A stretch of DNA of 64,000 nucleotides, taken from NCBI GenBank assembly GCA_965199815.1, contig CBDATE010000024.1:186001-250000 (forward strand), in the 5' to 3' direction. The DNA comes from Azotimanducus sp965199815. Its GTDB lineage: Bacteria; Pseudomonadota; Gammaproteobacteria; Pseudomonadales; Azotimanducaceae. The notes beneath the pieces were generated by a model. It searched no databases. It saw only the letters and a list, made by a program, of their open reading frames with translations, and was not told the origin of the DNA. Position numbers and translations under genes: made by a program. Positions 1 to 11,411 of this stretch are shown here, in pieces (position 1 is the first letter of the stretch; each line of letters opens with the position of its first letter).

Positions 1-1
1 T

Positions 2-832
2 AGCGATGAACCGGATTTGCTTGATGAAGTCGGTCACGATATCAAGGCGGTTGATGAGCGTCTGGCGCAGCTCGAGTTCGAGCGCATGTTCTCGCACGAG
101 CTGGATGATCGCAACGCTTTTGTGGAGATTCAGTCGGGCTCCGGGGGCACCGAAGCCCAGGACTGGGCCGACATGCTGCTGCGCATGTACCTGCGCTGGG
201 GGGAACGGCGTGGCTTTGCGTGTCATCTGAACGAGGTATCTTCCGGCGATGTGGCCGGCATCAAGAGCGCGACCATCGAGGTGCGGGGGGACTACGCTTA
301 TGGCTGGCTACGCACCGAAACCGGCGTACACCGGCTGGTGCGCCTGTCACCCTTTGATGCCGGCAATCGACGACACACCTCCTTTGCGTCGGTCATCGTT
401 TCTCCGGAGGTGGATGACACCATCGAAATACACATAGACCCTTCCGAGGTGCGCGTGGATACGTACCGGGCGAGCGGGGCCGGAGGCCAGCATGTCAACA
501 AGTCCGATACGGCTGTGCGCCTGACGCACCTGCCGACCAGCATTGCCGTGCAATGTCAGAGCGAACGCTCACAGCATCAGAATCGTGACCAGGCGTGGAA
601 ACAGCTGCGCTCGAAACTCTATGAAATGGAAGAACAAAAGCGTCGCGCGGAGCGACAGGCGATTGAAGAAGGCAAGTCGGATATTGGCTGGGGCAATCAG
701 ATACGCAACTATGTGCTCGATCAATCGCGCGTCAAGGATTTGCGTACGCGCATCGAGCGCGGCGACCCCTCCGCCGTACTCGATGGCGACCTTGACGAGT
801 TCATGGAAGCGAGCCTGAAGGCTGGCGTTTAA
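2..832 (+). CDS. prfB: Peptide chain release factor 2, 5' truncated by window edge
   Basis: Class I release factor that recognises UGA and UAA stop codons and triggers peptide release on the ribosome. The reading frame is open from base 2, so the start, and any programmed frameshift site typical of prfB, lie upstream of the window. The visible part holds the SPF codon-recognition tripeptide at 347-355, which distinguishes RF2 from RF1, and the universal GGQ peptidyl-hydrolysis motif at 482-490. The C-terminal alpha-helical end is complete. It is followed after 14 bases by lysS, the prfB-lysS order common in Proteobacteria. Identification is secure; only the N-terminal domain is missing. Confidence 0.97.
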   Translation, partial: SDEPDLLDEVGHDIKAVDERLAQLEFERMFSHELDDRNAFVEIQSGSGGTEAQDWADMLLRMYLRWGERRGFACHLNEVSSGDVAGIKSATIEVRGDYAYGWLRTETGVHRLVRLSPFDAGNRRHTSFASVIVSPEVDDTIEIHIDPSEVRVDTYRASGAGGQHVNKSDTAVRLTHLPTSIAVQCQSERSQHQNRDQAWKQLRSKLYEMEEQKRRAERQAIEEGKSDIGWGNQIRNYVLDQSRVKDLRTRIERGDPSAVLDGDLDEFMEASLKAGV

Positions 833-846
833 CGGCAATCAGATCC

Positions 847-2352
847 ATGAACGGCGATCAGGAGATGACCGCAGTGCGCCGCGCCAAGCTTGCAACCTGG
901 CGCGCTCGTGGCAATGCCTATGCGAATGATTTTCGCCGTACCGATCTGGCCGCAGACCTGCATACACGATTCGCCGAGGCGAGCAAGCAAGCGCTCGAGT
1001 GCGTCGCAGCGCCGGTGGCAGTCGCCGGTCGCATCATGCTGCGGCGCAGCATGGGCAAGGCCTGCTTCCTCACCTTGCAGGACGTATCCGGGCGCATTCA
1101 GATCTATGCGCGTGTCGATGAACTTGGCACCGAGGCCTTTGCAGATATTGGCGGTCTCATGGACATAGGTGATCTGGTCGGTGTGCGCGGTGTCATGATG
1201 CGTACCGGACGCAAGGAACTTACCGTACAGGCGGGCAGCATCGAACTGCTCGCCAAGGCGCTGCATCCGCTGCCGGAAAAGTTTCACGGTCTCGTGGCTC
1301 GGGAGGCGCGTTACCGGCAGAGATACCTCGACCTCATCATGAATGAACAGTCGCGAGAGGTCTTCAGGCTGCGCGCTCGGGTGGTGAGTTCCATTCGACG
1401 CTTCTTCGAGACGCGCGGATTTCTGGAGGTCGAGACACCCATGATGCAGCCCGTGGCCTCGGGGGCTGCGGCGCGGCCCTTCGCCACCCACCACAACGCT
1501 CTCGACATGGAGTTGTTTCTGCGCGTGGCACCGGAACTGTACCTGAAGCGTCTGGTGGTTGGTGGCTTCGAGCGGGTCTTCGAGATCAATCGCAACTTTC
1601 GCAACGAAGGGCTTTCAACTCGTCACAATCCCGAATTCACCATGCTCGAGTTTTATCAGGCTTACGCCGATATGGCGGATGTCATGTCACTCACTACCGA
1701 GCTTGTCCAACAAGTCGCGCGGGAAACCGACTGCAGGAAAGTTTCTGTCGCCGGGCAGGAGATCGATCTGTGTGCCGAGTTTGCGAGTCTCTCCATGGAA
1801 GAGGCGGTGTGCCGGCACACGGGCCTGGCGCGTGATGCCCTGTGGGACACGGATGCGCTTGTACGCGCGCTCGGTGATGATGTGCCGACCGATCATGCGA
1901 GCGCGGGCGAACTGCTGTTTGCGCTTTTTGAATCGCGCGTCGAGCCCAATCTGATGGAACCGACCTATATCACTGGCTATCCGGCGGCTGTCTCGCCCCT
2001 GGCGCGCAGCGACAATGCCAGGCCGGAAGTCACCCAGCGCTTCGAGCTGTTCATTGGCGGTCGCGAGCTCGCCAATGGCTTTTCGGAATTGAATGACCCC
2101 GAGGATCAGCTGGCGCGCTTTCGTGCTCAGGAGGCGCGTCGTGCAGATGGGGATCAGGAGGCCATGCGCATCGACCATGAGTACCTGCGCGCGCTCGAGT
2201 ACGCAATGCCGCCGACCGGTGGCCAGGGTCTGGGTATCGACCGTCTGATCATGCTGCTGTCAGGGCGCGAGACGATTCGTGATGTGCTGCTGTTCCCCCT
2301 GCTGCGCCCGCAGGAACCGGATGCGTCGTCTGCGGCAGGTGATGCCTCCTGA
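847..2352 (+). CDS. lysS: Lysyl-tRNA synthetase, class II
   Basis: Charges tRNA-Lys with lysine in the cytoplasm. The 501-residue product has the family's usual length. It has an N-terminal OB-fold anticodon-binding domain (roughly residues 55-140, starting PVAVAGRIMLRRSMGKACF), then the class II catalytic core with motif 2 (FRNEGLSTRHNPEFTM, about residue 250) and motif 3 (GLGIDRLIML, about residue 465). The first ATG at 847 is used. A second in-frame ATG at 865 has AGGAG directly abutting it, too close to serve as a normal ribosome-binding site. The stop overlaps the next start by one base (TGATG), suggesting translational coupling with ung. Confidence 0.97.
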   Translation: MNGDQEMTAVRRAKLATWRARGNAYANDFRRTDLAADLHTRFAEASKQALECVAAPVAVAGRIMLRRSMGKACFLTLQDVSGRIQIYARVDELGTEAFADIGGLMDIGDLVGVRGVMMRTGRKELTVQAGSIELLAKALHPLPEKFHGLVAREARYRQRYLDLIMNEQSREVFRLRARVVSSIRRFFETRGFLEVETPMMQPVASGAAARPFATHHNALDMELFLRVAPELYLKRLVVGGFERVFEINRNFRNEGLSTRHNPEFTMLEFYQAYADMADVMSLTTELVQQVARETDCRKVSVAGQEIDLCAEFASLSMEEAVCRHTGLARDALWDTDALVRALGDDVPTDHASAGELLFALFESRVEPNLMEPTYITGYPAAVSPLARSDNARPEVTQRFELFIGGRELANGFSELNDPEDQLARFRAQEARRADGDQEAMRIDHEYLRALEYAMPPTGGQGLGIDRLIMLLSGRETIRDVLLFPLLRPQEPDASSAAGDAS

Positions 2353-3065
2353 TGGTTGAATCAGGCGCGTCACGGGTGCGGCTTGAAGCCTCATGGCGAC
2401 AGCACTTGCTCGAGGAATTCGAGCGCCCCTACATGCAGGCACTGCGTGAATTTCTGGTCGCCGAGGCGCGTGCCGGCAAGACCATCTATCCGCCTTCGGC
2501 GCAGATTTTTCGCGCACTGGATCTGACACCGATCGAGCAGGTCAAGGTAGTCATTATTGGCCAGGATCCATATCACGGCCCGCGACAGGCCGAAGGCCTG
2601 TGTTTCTCCGTGGCAAGCGGGGTGACCAGGCCGCCTTCTCTGGTCAATATCCTGCGTGAAGTGCAGGAGGATTGTTGCGCTGACGGTGAAGCGCAGGCAT
2701 TTGCCTCATCTGGCGGGTCCCTTGTGCCCTGGGCCGAGCAGGGTGTGTTGCTGCTCAACACCGTATTGACGGTGGAACGGGGCAGGGCGGCGAGCCATCG
2801 CGGGCAGGGTTGGGAGATGTTTACTGATCGCGTTGTCGAGGTGCTCGATGCGGCGCGCGAGCAGCTGGTGTTCATGCTCTGGGGGAGCGATGCGCGTCGC
2901 AAGGGGCAGCGGCTTGATACGGAGCGGCATCTGGTGCTTGCCGCCCCGCACCCATCGCCGCTGTCGGCAGAGCGTGGGTTTTTTGGCTGCCGACATTTTT
3001 CGCGCGCCAATAAGCATCTCGCTGAACAGGGTAAAATGCCGATTGACTGGTTCCGAATTCAGTAA
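2352..3065 (+). CDS. ung: Uracil-DNA glycosylase, family 1
   Basis: Removes uracil from DNA arising by cytosine deamination or dUTP misincorporation, starting base-excision repair. The 237-residue protein carries the water-activating motif GQDPYHG (about residues 70-76, catalytic Asp) and the C-terminal leucine-loop motif HPSPLSAERGF with its catalytic His. Both are diagnostic of family 1 UDG. Its start overlaps the lysS stop by one base, so it is probably co-transcribed and coupled. The acyl-CoA dehydrogenase that follows starts 41 bases later behind its own ribosome-binding site. Confidence 0.96.
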   Translation: MVESGASRVRLEASWRQHLLEEFERPYMQALREFLVAEARAGKTIYPPSAQIFRALDLTPIEQVKVVIIGQDPYHGPRQAEGLCFSVASGVTRPPSLVNILREVQEDCCADGEAQAFASSGGSLVPWAEQGVLLLNTVLTVERGRAASHRGQGWEMFTDRVVEVLDAAREQLVFMLWGSDARRKGQRLDTERHLVLAAPHPSPLSAERGFFGCRHFSRANKHLAEQGKMPIDWFRIQ

Positions 3066-3106
3066 TTTCGGGATGCGAATTTTTCTTCTTCAAGGCAGGT
3101 TGCTCC

Positions 3107-4258
3107 GTGAATTTTGAACTCAGCGAGGAACAGATACTCTTCGTTGAAACCGCACGTGAATTCGCCGCGCGTGAACTTGCGCCACGCGCCGCCGAGTGGG
3201 ACCGCGAACACATCTTTCCGAAGGACATCATCGCCCAGGCCGGAAGTCTCGGGTTCTGTTCGCTCTATACGGACGAGGCGTATGGCGGCCAGGGGCTGAA
3301 TCGACTGGATGCATCGCTCATCATCGAGGCCCTGGCGTATGGCTGTACATCCACGACGGCCTTTATCACCATTCACAACATGGTGTTGTGGATGTTGACC
3401 AGCTTCGGCACCAGCGAAGCCTGCGACGAGTGGGCACCGAGGCTGGCAGTCGGCGAGCAGCTGGCATCCTATTGCCTGACCGAACCGGGGTCAGGGTCTG
3501 ATGCGGGTGCCATGAAGACATACGCAGAACCGCATCAGGGCGGATTTCGTATTTCCGGTTCCAAGGCCTTCATTTCCGGTGCCGGGCACACGGACGCGCT
3601 GGTCGTCATGGCGCGCCAGGATGATGGCAAGATCGGCAGCTTTCTGGTGCCGGGTGACGCGCCGGGCGTGAGCTATGGGCGCCGCGAGGACAAGATGGGC
3701 TGGAACAGCCAGCCAACCGCGCAAGTCCATTTTGATCAGGCGTTCGTTCCGGCGCACTATCGCATCGGTGCACCGGGCGAGGGTTTCAGGATCGCCATGC
3801 GCGGGCTGGATGGCGGACGCATCAATATCGCCACCTGTTCCATCGGCACCGCGCAGAGCGCCCTTGAACGCACCTCGGACTGGATGAACGAGCGCAGGCA
3901 ATTTGGCAAGCCACTGGCCGATTTTCAGGCTCTGCAATTCAAGTTCGCCGATATGGCGACGGAGCTGGTGGCTGCCCGTCAGCTGGTGCGTTATGCCGCC
4001 TGCACACTTGATCGGAAAGACCCCGAAGCCACCCTGTACTGTGCCATGGCGAAGCGCTTTGCCACCGATGTCGGCTTCAAGGTGTGTGATGAGGCGCTAC
4101 AGATTCACGGCGGCTACGGATACATACAGGAATATCCGCTCGAGCGTCATGTACGCGACCTGCGGGTGCATCGCATTCTCGAAGGCACCAACGAGATTAT
4201 GCGGCTTATTATTTCGCGCCGACTGCTCATGCAAGGCGCTACGGAGATTATTCGATGA
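3107..4258 (+). CDS. Acyl-CoA dehydrogenase, probably isobutyryl-CoA dehydrogenase
   Basis: FAD-dependent flavoenzyme of the acyl-CoA dehydrogenase family, 383 residues. The GTG start at 3107 has CAAGGCAGG about 7 bases upstream. The family signature CLTEPGSGSDAGAMKT lies near residue 125, and the C-terminal LEGTNEIM segment carries the expected position of the catalytic Glu. The three genes behind it encode hydratase, 3-hydroxyisobutyryl-CoA hydrolase and 3-hydroxyisobutyrate dehydrogenase, so the likely substrate is isobutyryl-CoA (valine pathway), oxidised to methacrylyl-CoA. The substrate is inferred from context; another short or branched acyl-CoA is possible. It overlaps the next gene by 4 bases (ATGA). 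Confidence 0.9.
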   Translation: MNFELSEEQILFVETAREFAARELAPRAAEWDREHIFPKDIIAQAGSLGFCSLYTDEAYGGQGLNRLDASLIIEALAYGCTSTTAFITIHNMVLWMLTSFGTSEACDEWAPRLAVGEQLASYCLTEPGSGSDAGAMKTYAEPHQGGFRISGSKAFISGAGHTDALVVMARQDDGKIGSFLVPGDAPGVSYGRREDKMGWNSQPTAQVHFDQAFVPAHYRIGAPGEGFRIAMRGLDGGRINIATCSIGTAQSALERTSDWMNERRQFGKPLADFQALQFKFADMATELVAARQLVRYAACTLDRKDPEATLYCAMAKRFATDVGFKVCDEALQIHGGYGYIQEYPLERHVRDLRVHRILEGTNEIMRLIISRRLLMQGATEIIR

Positions 4259-5031
4259 TTGAATCCACCTCGGAAAAATTGCGTGTCGAGCTTGAAGGTC
4301 AGGTCGCTCTGGTGACCATCGACAATCCGCCCGCCAACACCTGGGATCAGGAGAGCCTGTCGGCGCTGGAAAAGCTCGTTGATGTGCTTGATGCAGTGCC
4401 GGAAGTGCGCGCTCTGGTGATCACCGGACAGGGCGAGAAGTTCTTTTCAGCGGGCGCTGATCTCAATATCTTTACTGATGGAAGACGCGACACAGCGGCC
4501 CTGATGAGTCGGGCTTTCGGGCGTGCGTTCGAGCGTCTGTCTGCATTCAAGGGGGTGTCCGTGGCGGCGATCAATGGCTGGGCCATGGGTGGCGGGCTCG
4601 AGTGTGCGCTCGCCTGTGACCTGCGCGTGGTCGAATCGCAAGCCCGCATGTCCCTGCCGGAGGCAACGGTCGGCCTTCTGCCCTGTGGCGGCGGTACGCA
4701 GCTCCTGCCATGGCTTGTCGGCGAAGGCTGGGCCAAGCGCATCATCTTGTGTGGTGAGCGAGTAGATGCCGAGACTGCCCGGCACATCGGACTGTGTGAG
4801 GAAGTGACGGCGACTGGCGGCGCATTCGGGCGCGCTGTCGAGATTGCCGGCAGCGCAGCGCGCCAAAGCCCGGATGCGGTGGCAAGCTGCAAACATGTTA
4901 TCCACCACGGCCGTCGCAGTTCGCTGGATTTCCACTCCGAGCGCGATGCCTTTGTCGATCTCTTTGATGGTGCCAATCAACTGGAAGGTGTCAACGCCTT
5001 CCTCGAGAAGCGAGCCCCTGTCTGGACCTGA
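4255..5031 (+). CDS. Enoyl-CoA hydratase (crotonase family), probable methacrylyl-CoA hydratase
   Basis: Crotonase-fold protein of 258 residues. The oxyanion-hole segment AMGGGLECALACDLR supplies one of the two active-site glutamates, and SLPEATVGLLPCGGGTQ supplies the other. Both glutamates of true hydratases are therefore present. In the valine pathway it would hydrate methacrylyl-CoA to 3-hydroxyisobutyryl-CoA. It starts inside the stop of the acyl-CoA dehydrogenase gene (ATGA overlap) and the next crotonase-family gene follows after 4 bases, so the operon is tightly coupled. The substrate is inferred from neighbours. Confidence 0.88.
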   Translation: MIESTSEKLRVELEGQVALVTIDNPPANTWDQESLSALEKLVDVLDAVPEVRALVITGQGEKFFSAGADLNIFTDGRRDTAALMSRAFGRAFERLSAFKGVSVAAINGWAMGGGLECALACDLRVVESQARMSLPEATVGLLPCGGGTQLLPWLVGEGWAKRIILCGERVDAETARHIGLCEEVTATGGAFGRAVEIAGSAARQSPDAVASCKHVIHHGRRSSLDFHSERDAFVDLFDGANQLEGVNAFLEKRAPVWT

Positions 5032-5035
5032 TGAA

Positions 5036-6133
5036 ATGAACGAGGCGGTAGTTCTCTTTGACGAGATTGGCAGCGTCACAGGCGGGCGACTCGGCGTGGC
5101 AACGCTGAATTCGGAGAAAACACTCAATTCCCTGTCGCTGGGGATGATCGATCTGCTGAATCCGAAGCTTGATGCCTGGGAGGCAGACCCTGCAATCGAT
5201 GCCGTGATCCTGCGCGGTGCCGGTGGGCGCGCTTTTTGTGCCGGTGGCGATATTCAGGCCCTCTATGCCTCCATGACAGAAGATTCGACGCTGGCGCTTG
5301 CAGATCGTTTTTTTGCACAGGAATACCGCCTGGACTACAGGTTGCACCGCTATCCCAAGCCGGTTGTGTGTCTTGGCACGGGAATCGTCATGGGTGGCGG
5401 GCTGGGGCTGTTTATCGCTTCTTCGGTGCGCATCGTCGCGCCGCGTTCGCGCATTGCCATGCCGGAACTCACCATTGGTCTTTTCCCTGATGCCGGCGCG
5501 AGTTGGCTGCTGAAGCGCCTGCCTTGGCATCTGGCGGCCTTCCTGGCCATGACCGGTGCACAGATTTCGGGTGCCGATGCGCTCCATATCGGCCTCGCTA
5601 CCCATGCTGTGAACGACCTGAATTCACTTGATGAGTATCTGGCATCGCGTGACTGGCGTGCACCCGGGGAGCTGGATCGATTGCCATCGCCGGGCAATCT
5701 CGAACAGCAGGATGAGCGCTTGCGGGCGGCGCTTGGCGATGAACCCTCAAGCGCAGGAGAGCTGGTGCAGCGCATCGAATCGCTGCGCGGGCAGGATGAC
5801 TGGCTCGACCGGGCTATCGACACCATGCATCGTGGCTGTCCGACCACGCTGGCCATCATCGCCGAGCAGCTCGCGCGCGTAGCGAACCTCGATCTCGAAG
5901 GCTGCTTCGAGATGGAGCACAATATCGCCAGCCACTGTGCGCGCAACGCGGATTTTCGTGAGGGTGTGCGGGCGCTGCTCATCGACAAGGACATGACACC
6001 CGACTGGCGTTACAAGACGCTCGAGAGTACGCCGAGTGCGTATGTCCTGTCGCATTTTGTGTCGCCATTCGCCGAGCATCCGCTGGCGAACCTCGGCGAG
6101 GATACGAAGGCGGGGATTGATACGGGTGATTGA
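5036..6133 (+). CDS. 3-hydroxyisobutyryl-CoA hydrolase family protein
   Basis: Second crotonase-superfamily member in the operon, 365 residues, about 100 residues longer than the hydratase, as expected for 3-hydroxyisobutyryl-CoA hydrolase. Diagnostic segments are AFCAGGDIQALYASM near residue 65, MGGGLGLFIASSVRIV near residue 120, and AMPELTIGLFPDAGASWLL near residue 145. It hydrolyses 3-hydroxyisobutyryl-CoA to free 3-hydroxyisobutyrate. A longer open frame exists upstream inside the previous gene, but homology begins at the ATG at 5036, 4 bases after the hydratase stop, so that start is chosen. Confidence 0.92.
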   Translation: MNEAVVLFDEIGSVTGGRLGVATLNSEKTLNSLSLGMIDLLNPKLDAWEADPAIDAVILRGAGGRAFCAGGDIQALYASMTEDSTLALADRFFAQEYRLDYRLHRYPKPVVCLGTGIVMGGGLGLFIASSVRIVAPRSRIAMPELTIGLFPDAGASWLLKRLPWHLAAFLAMTGAQISGADALHIGLATHAVNDLNSLDEYLASRDWRAPGELDRLPSPGNLEQQDERLRAALGDEPSSAGELVQRIESLRGQDDWLDRAIDTMHRGCPTTLAIIAEQLARVANLDLEGCFEMEHNIASHCARNADFREGVRALLIDKDMTPDWRYKTLESTPSAYVLSHFVSPFAEHPLANLGEDTKAGIDTGD

Positions 6134-6148
6134 CAGGCAGGAACTCGA

Positions 6149-7042
6149 ATGGCTGAGATAGGGTTTATCGGGCTCGGCAACATGGGCGCTCCCATGGCGG
6201 CGAACCTGCTCGCGGCCGGGCATCAGGTGCGGGTATTCGATTTGGTGCAAGAGCGCATGAGTCAGCTTGCGAGCCAGGGCGCGCAGGCAGCAGACTCGCC
6301 ACAAGATGCGGTACAGGGAGTCGATTGCTGCATCAGCATGTTGCCGGCCTCGGCGCATGTACGCAGCCTCTATCTCGAGGCATCGCATGGTCCCGCGCTG
6401 ATGCACGAGATAGCCCCCGGCACATTGGTGATCGAGTGCAGCACCATTGCGCCCGAAACGGCGCGCGAAGTCGCAGCGGCGGCTGCAGCGCGCGGCATTG
6501 ACATGCTCGACGCGCCTGTTTCCGGAGGCACTGCCGGTGCCGAATCCGGCACGCTTACCTTCATTGTCGGCGGTGACGAAGCGACGCTTGCGCGCGCCAT
6601 GCCCTGGCTCGAGGCGATGGGCGCGAAAGTCTTTCATGCCGGTGCCTCCGGTGCCGGTCAGGTAGGCAAGATCTGCAACAACATGATGCTTGCGATTCTC
6701 ATGGCGGGCACCTGTGAAGTGCTTGCGCTCGGTGAGGCGAACGGCCTTGACCCGGAGCGTCTGTCGAACATCATGCGTGAATCCTCGGGCGGCAACTGGG
6801 CGCTGGAGAAATACAATCCGTGGCCCGGGGTCATGCAGGGGACACCCGCATCAAGGGATTACAGTGGCGGATTTCTGGTCGATCTGATGGTCAAGGACCT
6901 GGGCCTGGCCATGGAGGCTTCGGCAGCCACTGGCAAGGGCGTACCCATGGGGAGCCTGGCACTCAGCCTCTACAGGTTGCACCGCGAGCAATTCGAGGCT
7001 GGCGGCATGGATTTCTCCAGCCTGCTGAAAATTTTTCGCTGA
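6149..7042 (+). CDS. mmsB: 3-hydroxyisobutyrate dehydrogenase
   Basis: NAD-dependent beta-hydroxyacid dehydrogenase of 297 residues that oxidises 3-hydroxyisobutyrate to methylmalonate semialdehyde, the last visible step of the valine operon. The Rossmann motif GFIGLGNMGAPMAANL opens the protein, the substrate-binding segment DAPVSGGTAGAESGTL lies near residue 120, and the catalytic Lys sits in GAGQVGKICNNM near residue 170. A good ribosome-binding site (AGGCAGGAA) precedes the ATG. The following step, a methylmalonate-semialdehyde dehydrogenase of the mmsA type, is not in this operon; a CoA-acylating aldehyde dehydrogenase is encoded about 9.6 kb downstream. Confidence 0.94.
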   Translation: MAEIGFIGLGNMGAPMAANLLAAGHQVRVFDLVQERMSQLASQGAQAADSPQDAVQGVDCCISMLPASAHVRSLYLEASHGPALMHEIAPGTLVIECSTIAPETAREVAAAAAARGIDMLDAPVSGGTAGAESGTLTFIVGGDEATLARAMPWLEAMGAKVFHAGASGAGQVGKICNNMMLAILMAGTCEVLALGEANGLDPERLSNIMRESSGGNWALEKYNPWPGVMQGTPASRDYSGGFLVDLMVKDLGLAMEASAATGKGVPMGSLALSLYRLHREQFEAGGMDFSSLLKIFR

Positions 7043-7126
7043 CCGCAGGTGTTCCGCAGGTGTGCCCACCTTGCTCCGGTGCCTACCCTGCCCACTCGTT
7101 CCGCGTCTCCGTTACATGCCGAACAT

Positions 7127-7162
7127 CACGTGCGATTCGCTGATCTGCGTATAATGCACCCC
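7127..7162 (+). promoter_or_regulatory. Probable promoter of the tRNA-23S-5S operon
   Basis: A perfect TATAAT -10 hexamer lies at 7150-7155, followed by the GC-rich stretch GCACCCCC, a discriminator type typical of stringently controlled rRNA promoters. No good TTGACA-like hexamer is seen 16-18 bases upstream, so the -35 side is weak. It stands about 150 bases before tRNA-Ile with no 16S gene between. Confidence 0.6.
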
Positions 7163-7179
7163 CTTTGCCGCAAAATGCT

Positions 7180-7225
7180 CGACTGAGCAATCTTCAGCGT
7201 TTTGGTGGCAAGCTCTTTGAATTAC
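7180..7225 (+). promoter_or_regulatory. rRNA-leader-like boxB/boxA antitermination region
   Basis: GCTCTTTGAATTA at 7212-7224 resembles the Nus-factor boxA consensus (TGCTCTTTAACA) of rRNA leaders. A small hairpin (CTGA...TCAG, about 7183-7197) stands upstream in the usual boxB position. Its presence between the promoter and tRNA-Ile suggests a genuine rRNA leader that runs straight into the tRNA genes. Function is inferred from similarity only. Confidence 0.45.
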
Positions 7226-7305
7226 TGAAATTTGTGCTTGCGCGGTTCGCGACCGCGGATTGTGTTTGCATGTGCATGCTGATGTGCATGTTGGTCAGGC
7301 GCACA

Positions 7306-7383
7306 GGGTCTGTAGCTCAGCTTGGTCAGAGCGCACCCCTGATAAGGGTGAGGCCGGTGGTTCAAGTCCACCCAGACCCACCA
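7306..7383 (+). tRNA. tRNA-Ile (anticodon GAT)
   Basis: Complete cloverleaf: acceptor arms GGGTCTG (7306-7312) and CAGACCC (7373-7379), anticodon GAT at 7341-7343 in the loop CTGATAA, T arm GGTGGTTCAAGTCCACC, and an encoded 3' ACCA at 7380-7383. It is the first gene of the rRNA unit and is normally found between 16S and 23S. Confidence 0.97.
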
Positions 7384-7399
7384 TGTTTCATGTCGCTTG

Positions 7400-7475
7400 G
7401 GGGCCGTAGCTCAGCTGGGAGAGCGCCTGCCTTGCACGCAGGAGGTCAGGAGTTCGATCCTCCTCGGCTCCACCA
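7400..7475 (+). tRNA. tRNA-Ala (anticodon TGC)
   Basis: Complete 76-nt cloverleaf: acceptor GGGGCCG (7400-7406) pairs with CGGCTCC (7465-7471), with G-T wobble where expected. The anticodon TGC is at 7433-7435, the T loop is TTCGATC, and CCA is encoded at 7473-7475. It lies 16 bases after tRNA-Ile, the classic Ile-Ala spacer pair. Confidence 0.97.
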
Positions 7476-7973
7476 AAGAGTGCCCTGTGTGACAACTTGT
7501 GCGACAAGATGCACAGACACGAGGTGTCCGTGAAGCATGGCATGTTGCAGCGCCCATGTAAAAATACATGATGCAAACCGAATCGCAATCAAGCATAATG
7601 CTCACCTTGATTCAGCATCTGATTCGCGAGCGAACAACAAGCGCAACCGATCGATATGAATCTCCAGCGGCAGACCTGTATGGTTTGCCGTCAGTTCTTT
7701 AACAGATGAAAGGCAAGAAAGCCTCCGGCCCGGAGCCGGAGGTCGCACAGTGTGTGCAAGTATCGACGAGCAGGGTTCTTTTGGAGTCTGCCTGTCGCCC
7801 TGCGTACATGTGTGTGTGATGCGTCAAGGTATATGTATCAACGCATTCGTTCGCTTCAGTGCTTCTTCGCGAAGCCTTGATAGCTGGATGAAAGCGTTCG
7901 GCGGACCGATGACTCGAAATCTGTTTCATTGAGTTCAACGGAACTCGACTGAAGAAGATGTGTCGGGTTATGT
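7476..7973 (+). promoter_or_regulatory. tRNA-Ala to 23S spacer with boxA and hairpin
   Basis: This roughly 500-base transcribed spacer has no gene. It contains a strong spacer boxA, GTTCTTTAACA at 7694-7704, followed by a perfect 8-bp hairpin (CCTCCGGC at 7722-7729, GCCGGAGG at 7735-7742). The boxA is in the usual place for antitermination into the 23S gene. The remainder would supply the processing stem around 23S; nothing else is recognisable. Confidence 0.7.
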
Positions 7974-10927
<2,954 letters not shown>

Positions 10928-10964
10928 ATATAACTCGACGCATCATCTTCTTGCAGTATGCACG

Positions 10965-11094
10965 GGAAACTCTGAATAACAGAGTTTCCCGTATGGCACA
11001 CGGATGTGCCGCCAGATTCAGTGCCGTAAGGCATTGAATCTGCGAGCAAATCAGCACATGATCAGGTCCACGGGTGGACTTGATCAGAACATAC
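10965..11094 (-). mobile_element. MITE-like hairpin element in the 23S-5S spacer (0 copies of the 71-bp unit)
   Basis: A 130-bp copy of the interspersed element, inverted relative to the rRNA. In + strand order it has the terminal hairpin GGAAACTCTG/CAGAGTTTCC, a GGCACA..TGTGCC hairpin, a GATTCAGTGCC/GGCATTGAATC hairpin, the linker GCGAGCAAATCAG, and the second terminal hairpin around GGTCCA/TGGACT, ending CAGAACATAC. Flanks are CACG and CAAG, a 3-of-4 match to a 4-bp target duplication. It must be transcribed as part of the pre-rRNA, and its hairpins may affect processing. Identification rests on identity with the four other full copies in the window. Confidence 0.85.
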
Positions 11095-11117
11095 CAAGTT
11101 CTTGCCTTTCGGTTTTT

Positions 11118-11236
11118 TGTCTGACGACCATAGCGAATTGGCACCACCTGATCCCATTCCGAACTCAGAAGTGAAACGATTCTGCGCCGATGGTAGTGTG
11201 GGGAGTCCCCATGTGAGAGTAGGACATCGTCAGGCA
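11118..11236 (+). rRNA. rrf: 5S ribosomal RNA
   Basis: Begins TGTCTGACGACCATAGCG and closes with CATCGTCAGGCA, which pairs with the 5' end. The conserved core CCGAACTCAGAAGTGAAACG and GGTAGTGTGGGG is intact. The length of about 119 nt is normal. It is followed immediately by a rho-independent terminator. Confidence 0.96.
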
Positions 11237-11245
11237 TTTTTTTGG

Positions 11246-11291
11246 AAAGCCCGGCTCGTCGTTCAACCAGAACGCGGGTCGGGCTTTTTTT
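11246..11291 (+). terminator. Rho-independent terminator of the rRNA operon
   Basis: AAAGCCCG at 11246-11253 pairs with CGGGCTTT at 11280-11287, and a run of seven T follows at 11285-11291. It lies 10 bases after 5S. Confidence 0.9.
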
Positions 11292-11411
11292 ATCTCCTGA
11301 TTTCAAGTTACGAGTGCTATCCTGTGCCCCGTAACCCGCAACCCGTGACCCGTGACCCGCAAGATTCTTTCTTGCCGTACTCTCACACCGGTATCGCAGT
11401 GAGCCTGACCT

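Noticed and set aside
3059..3376. Small minus-strand frame opposite the acyl-CoA dehydrogenase start
   Set aside because: Entirely within the strongly supported + strand gene and lacking any family signature.
7156..7305. Remnant of a 16S rRNA gene before tRNA-Ile
   Set aside because: No conserved 16S segment, including the 3' anti-Shine-Dalgarno end, can be read; only leader-like signals are present.
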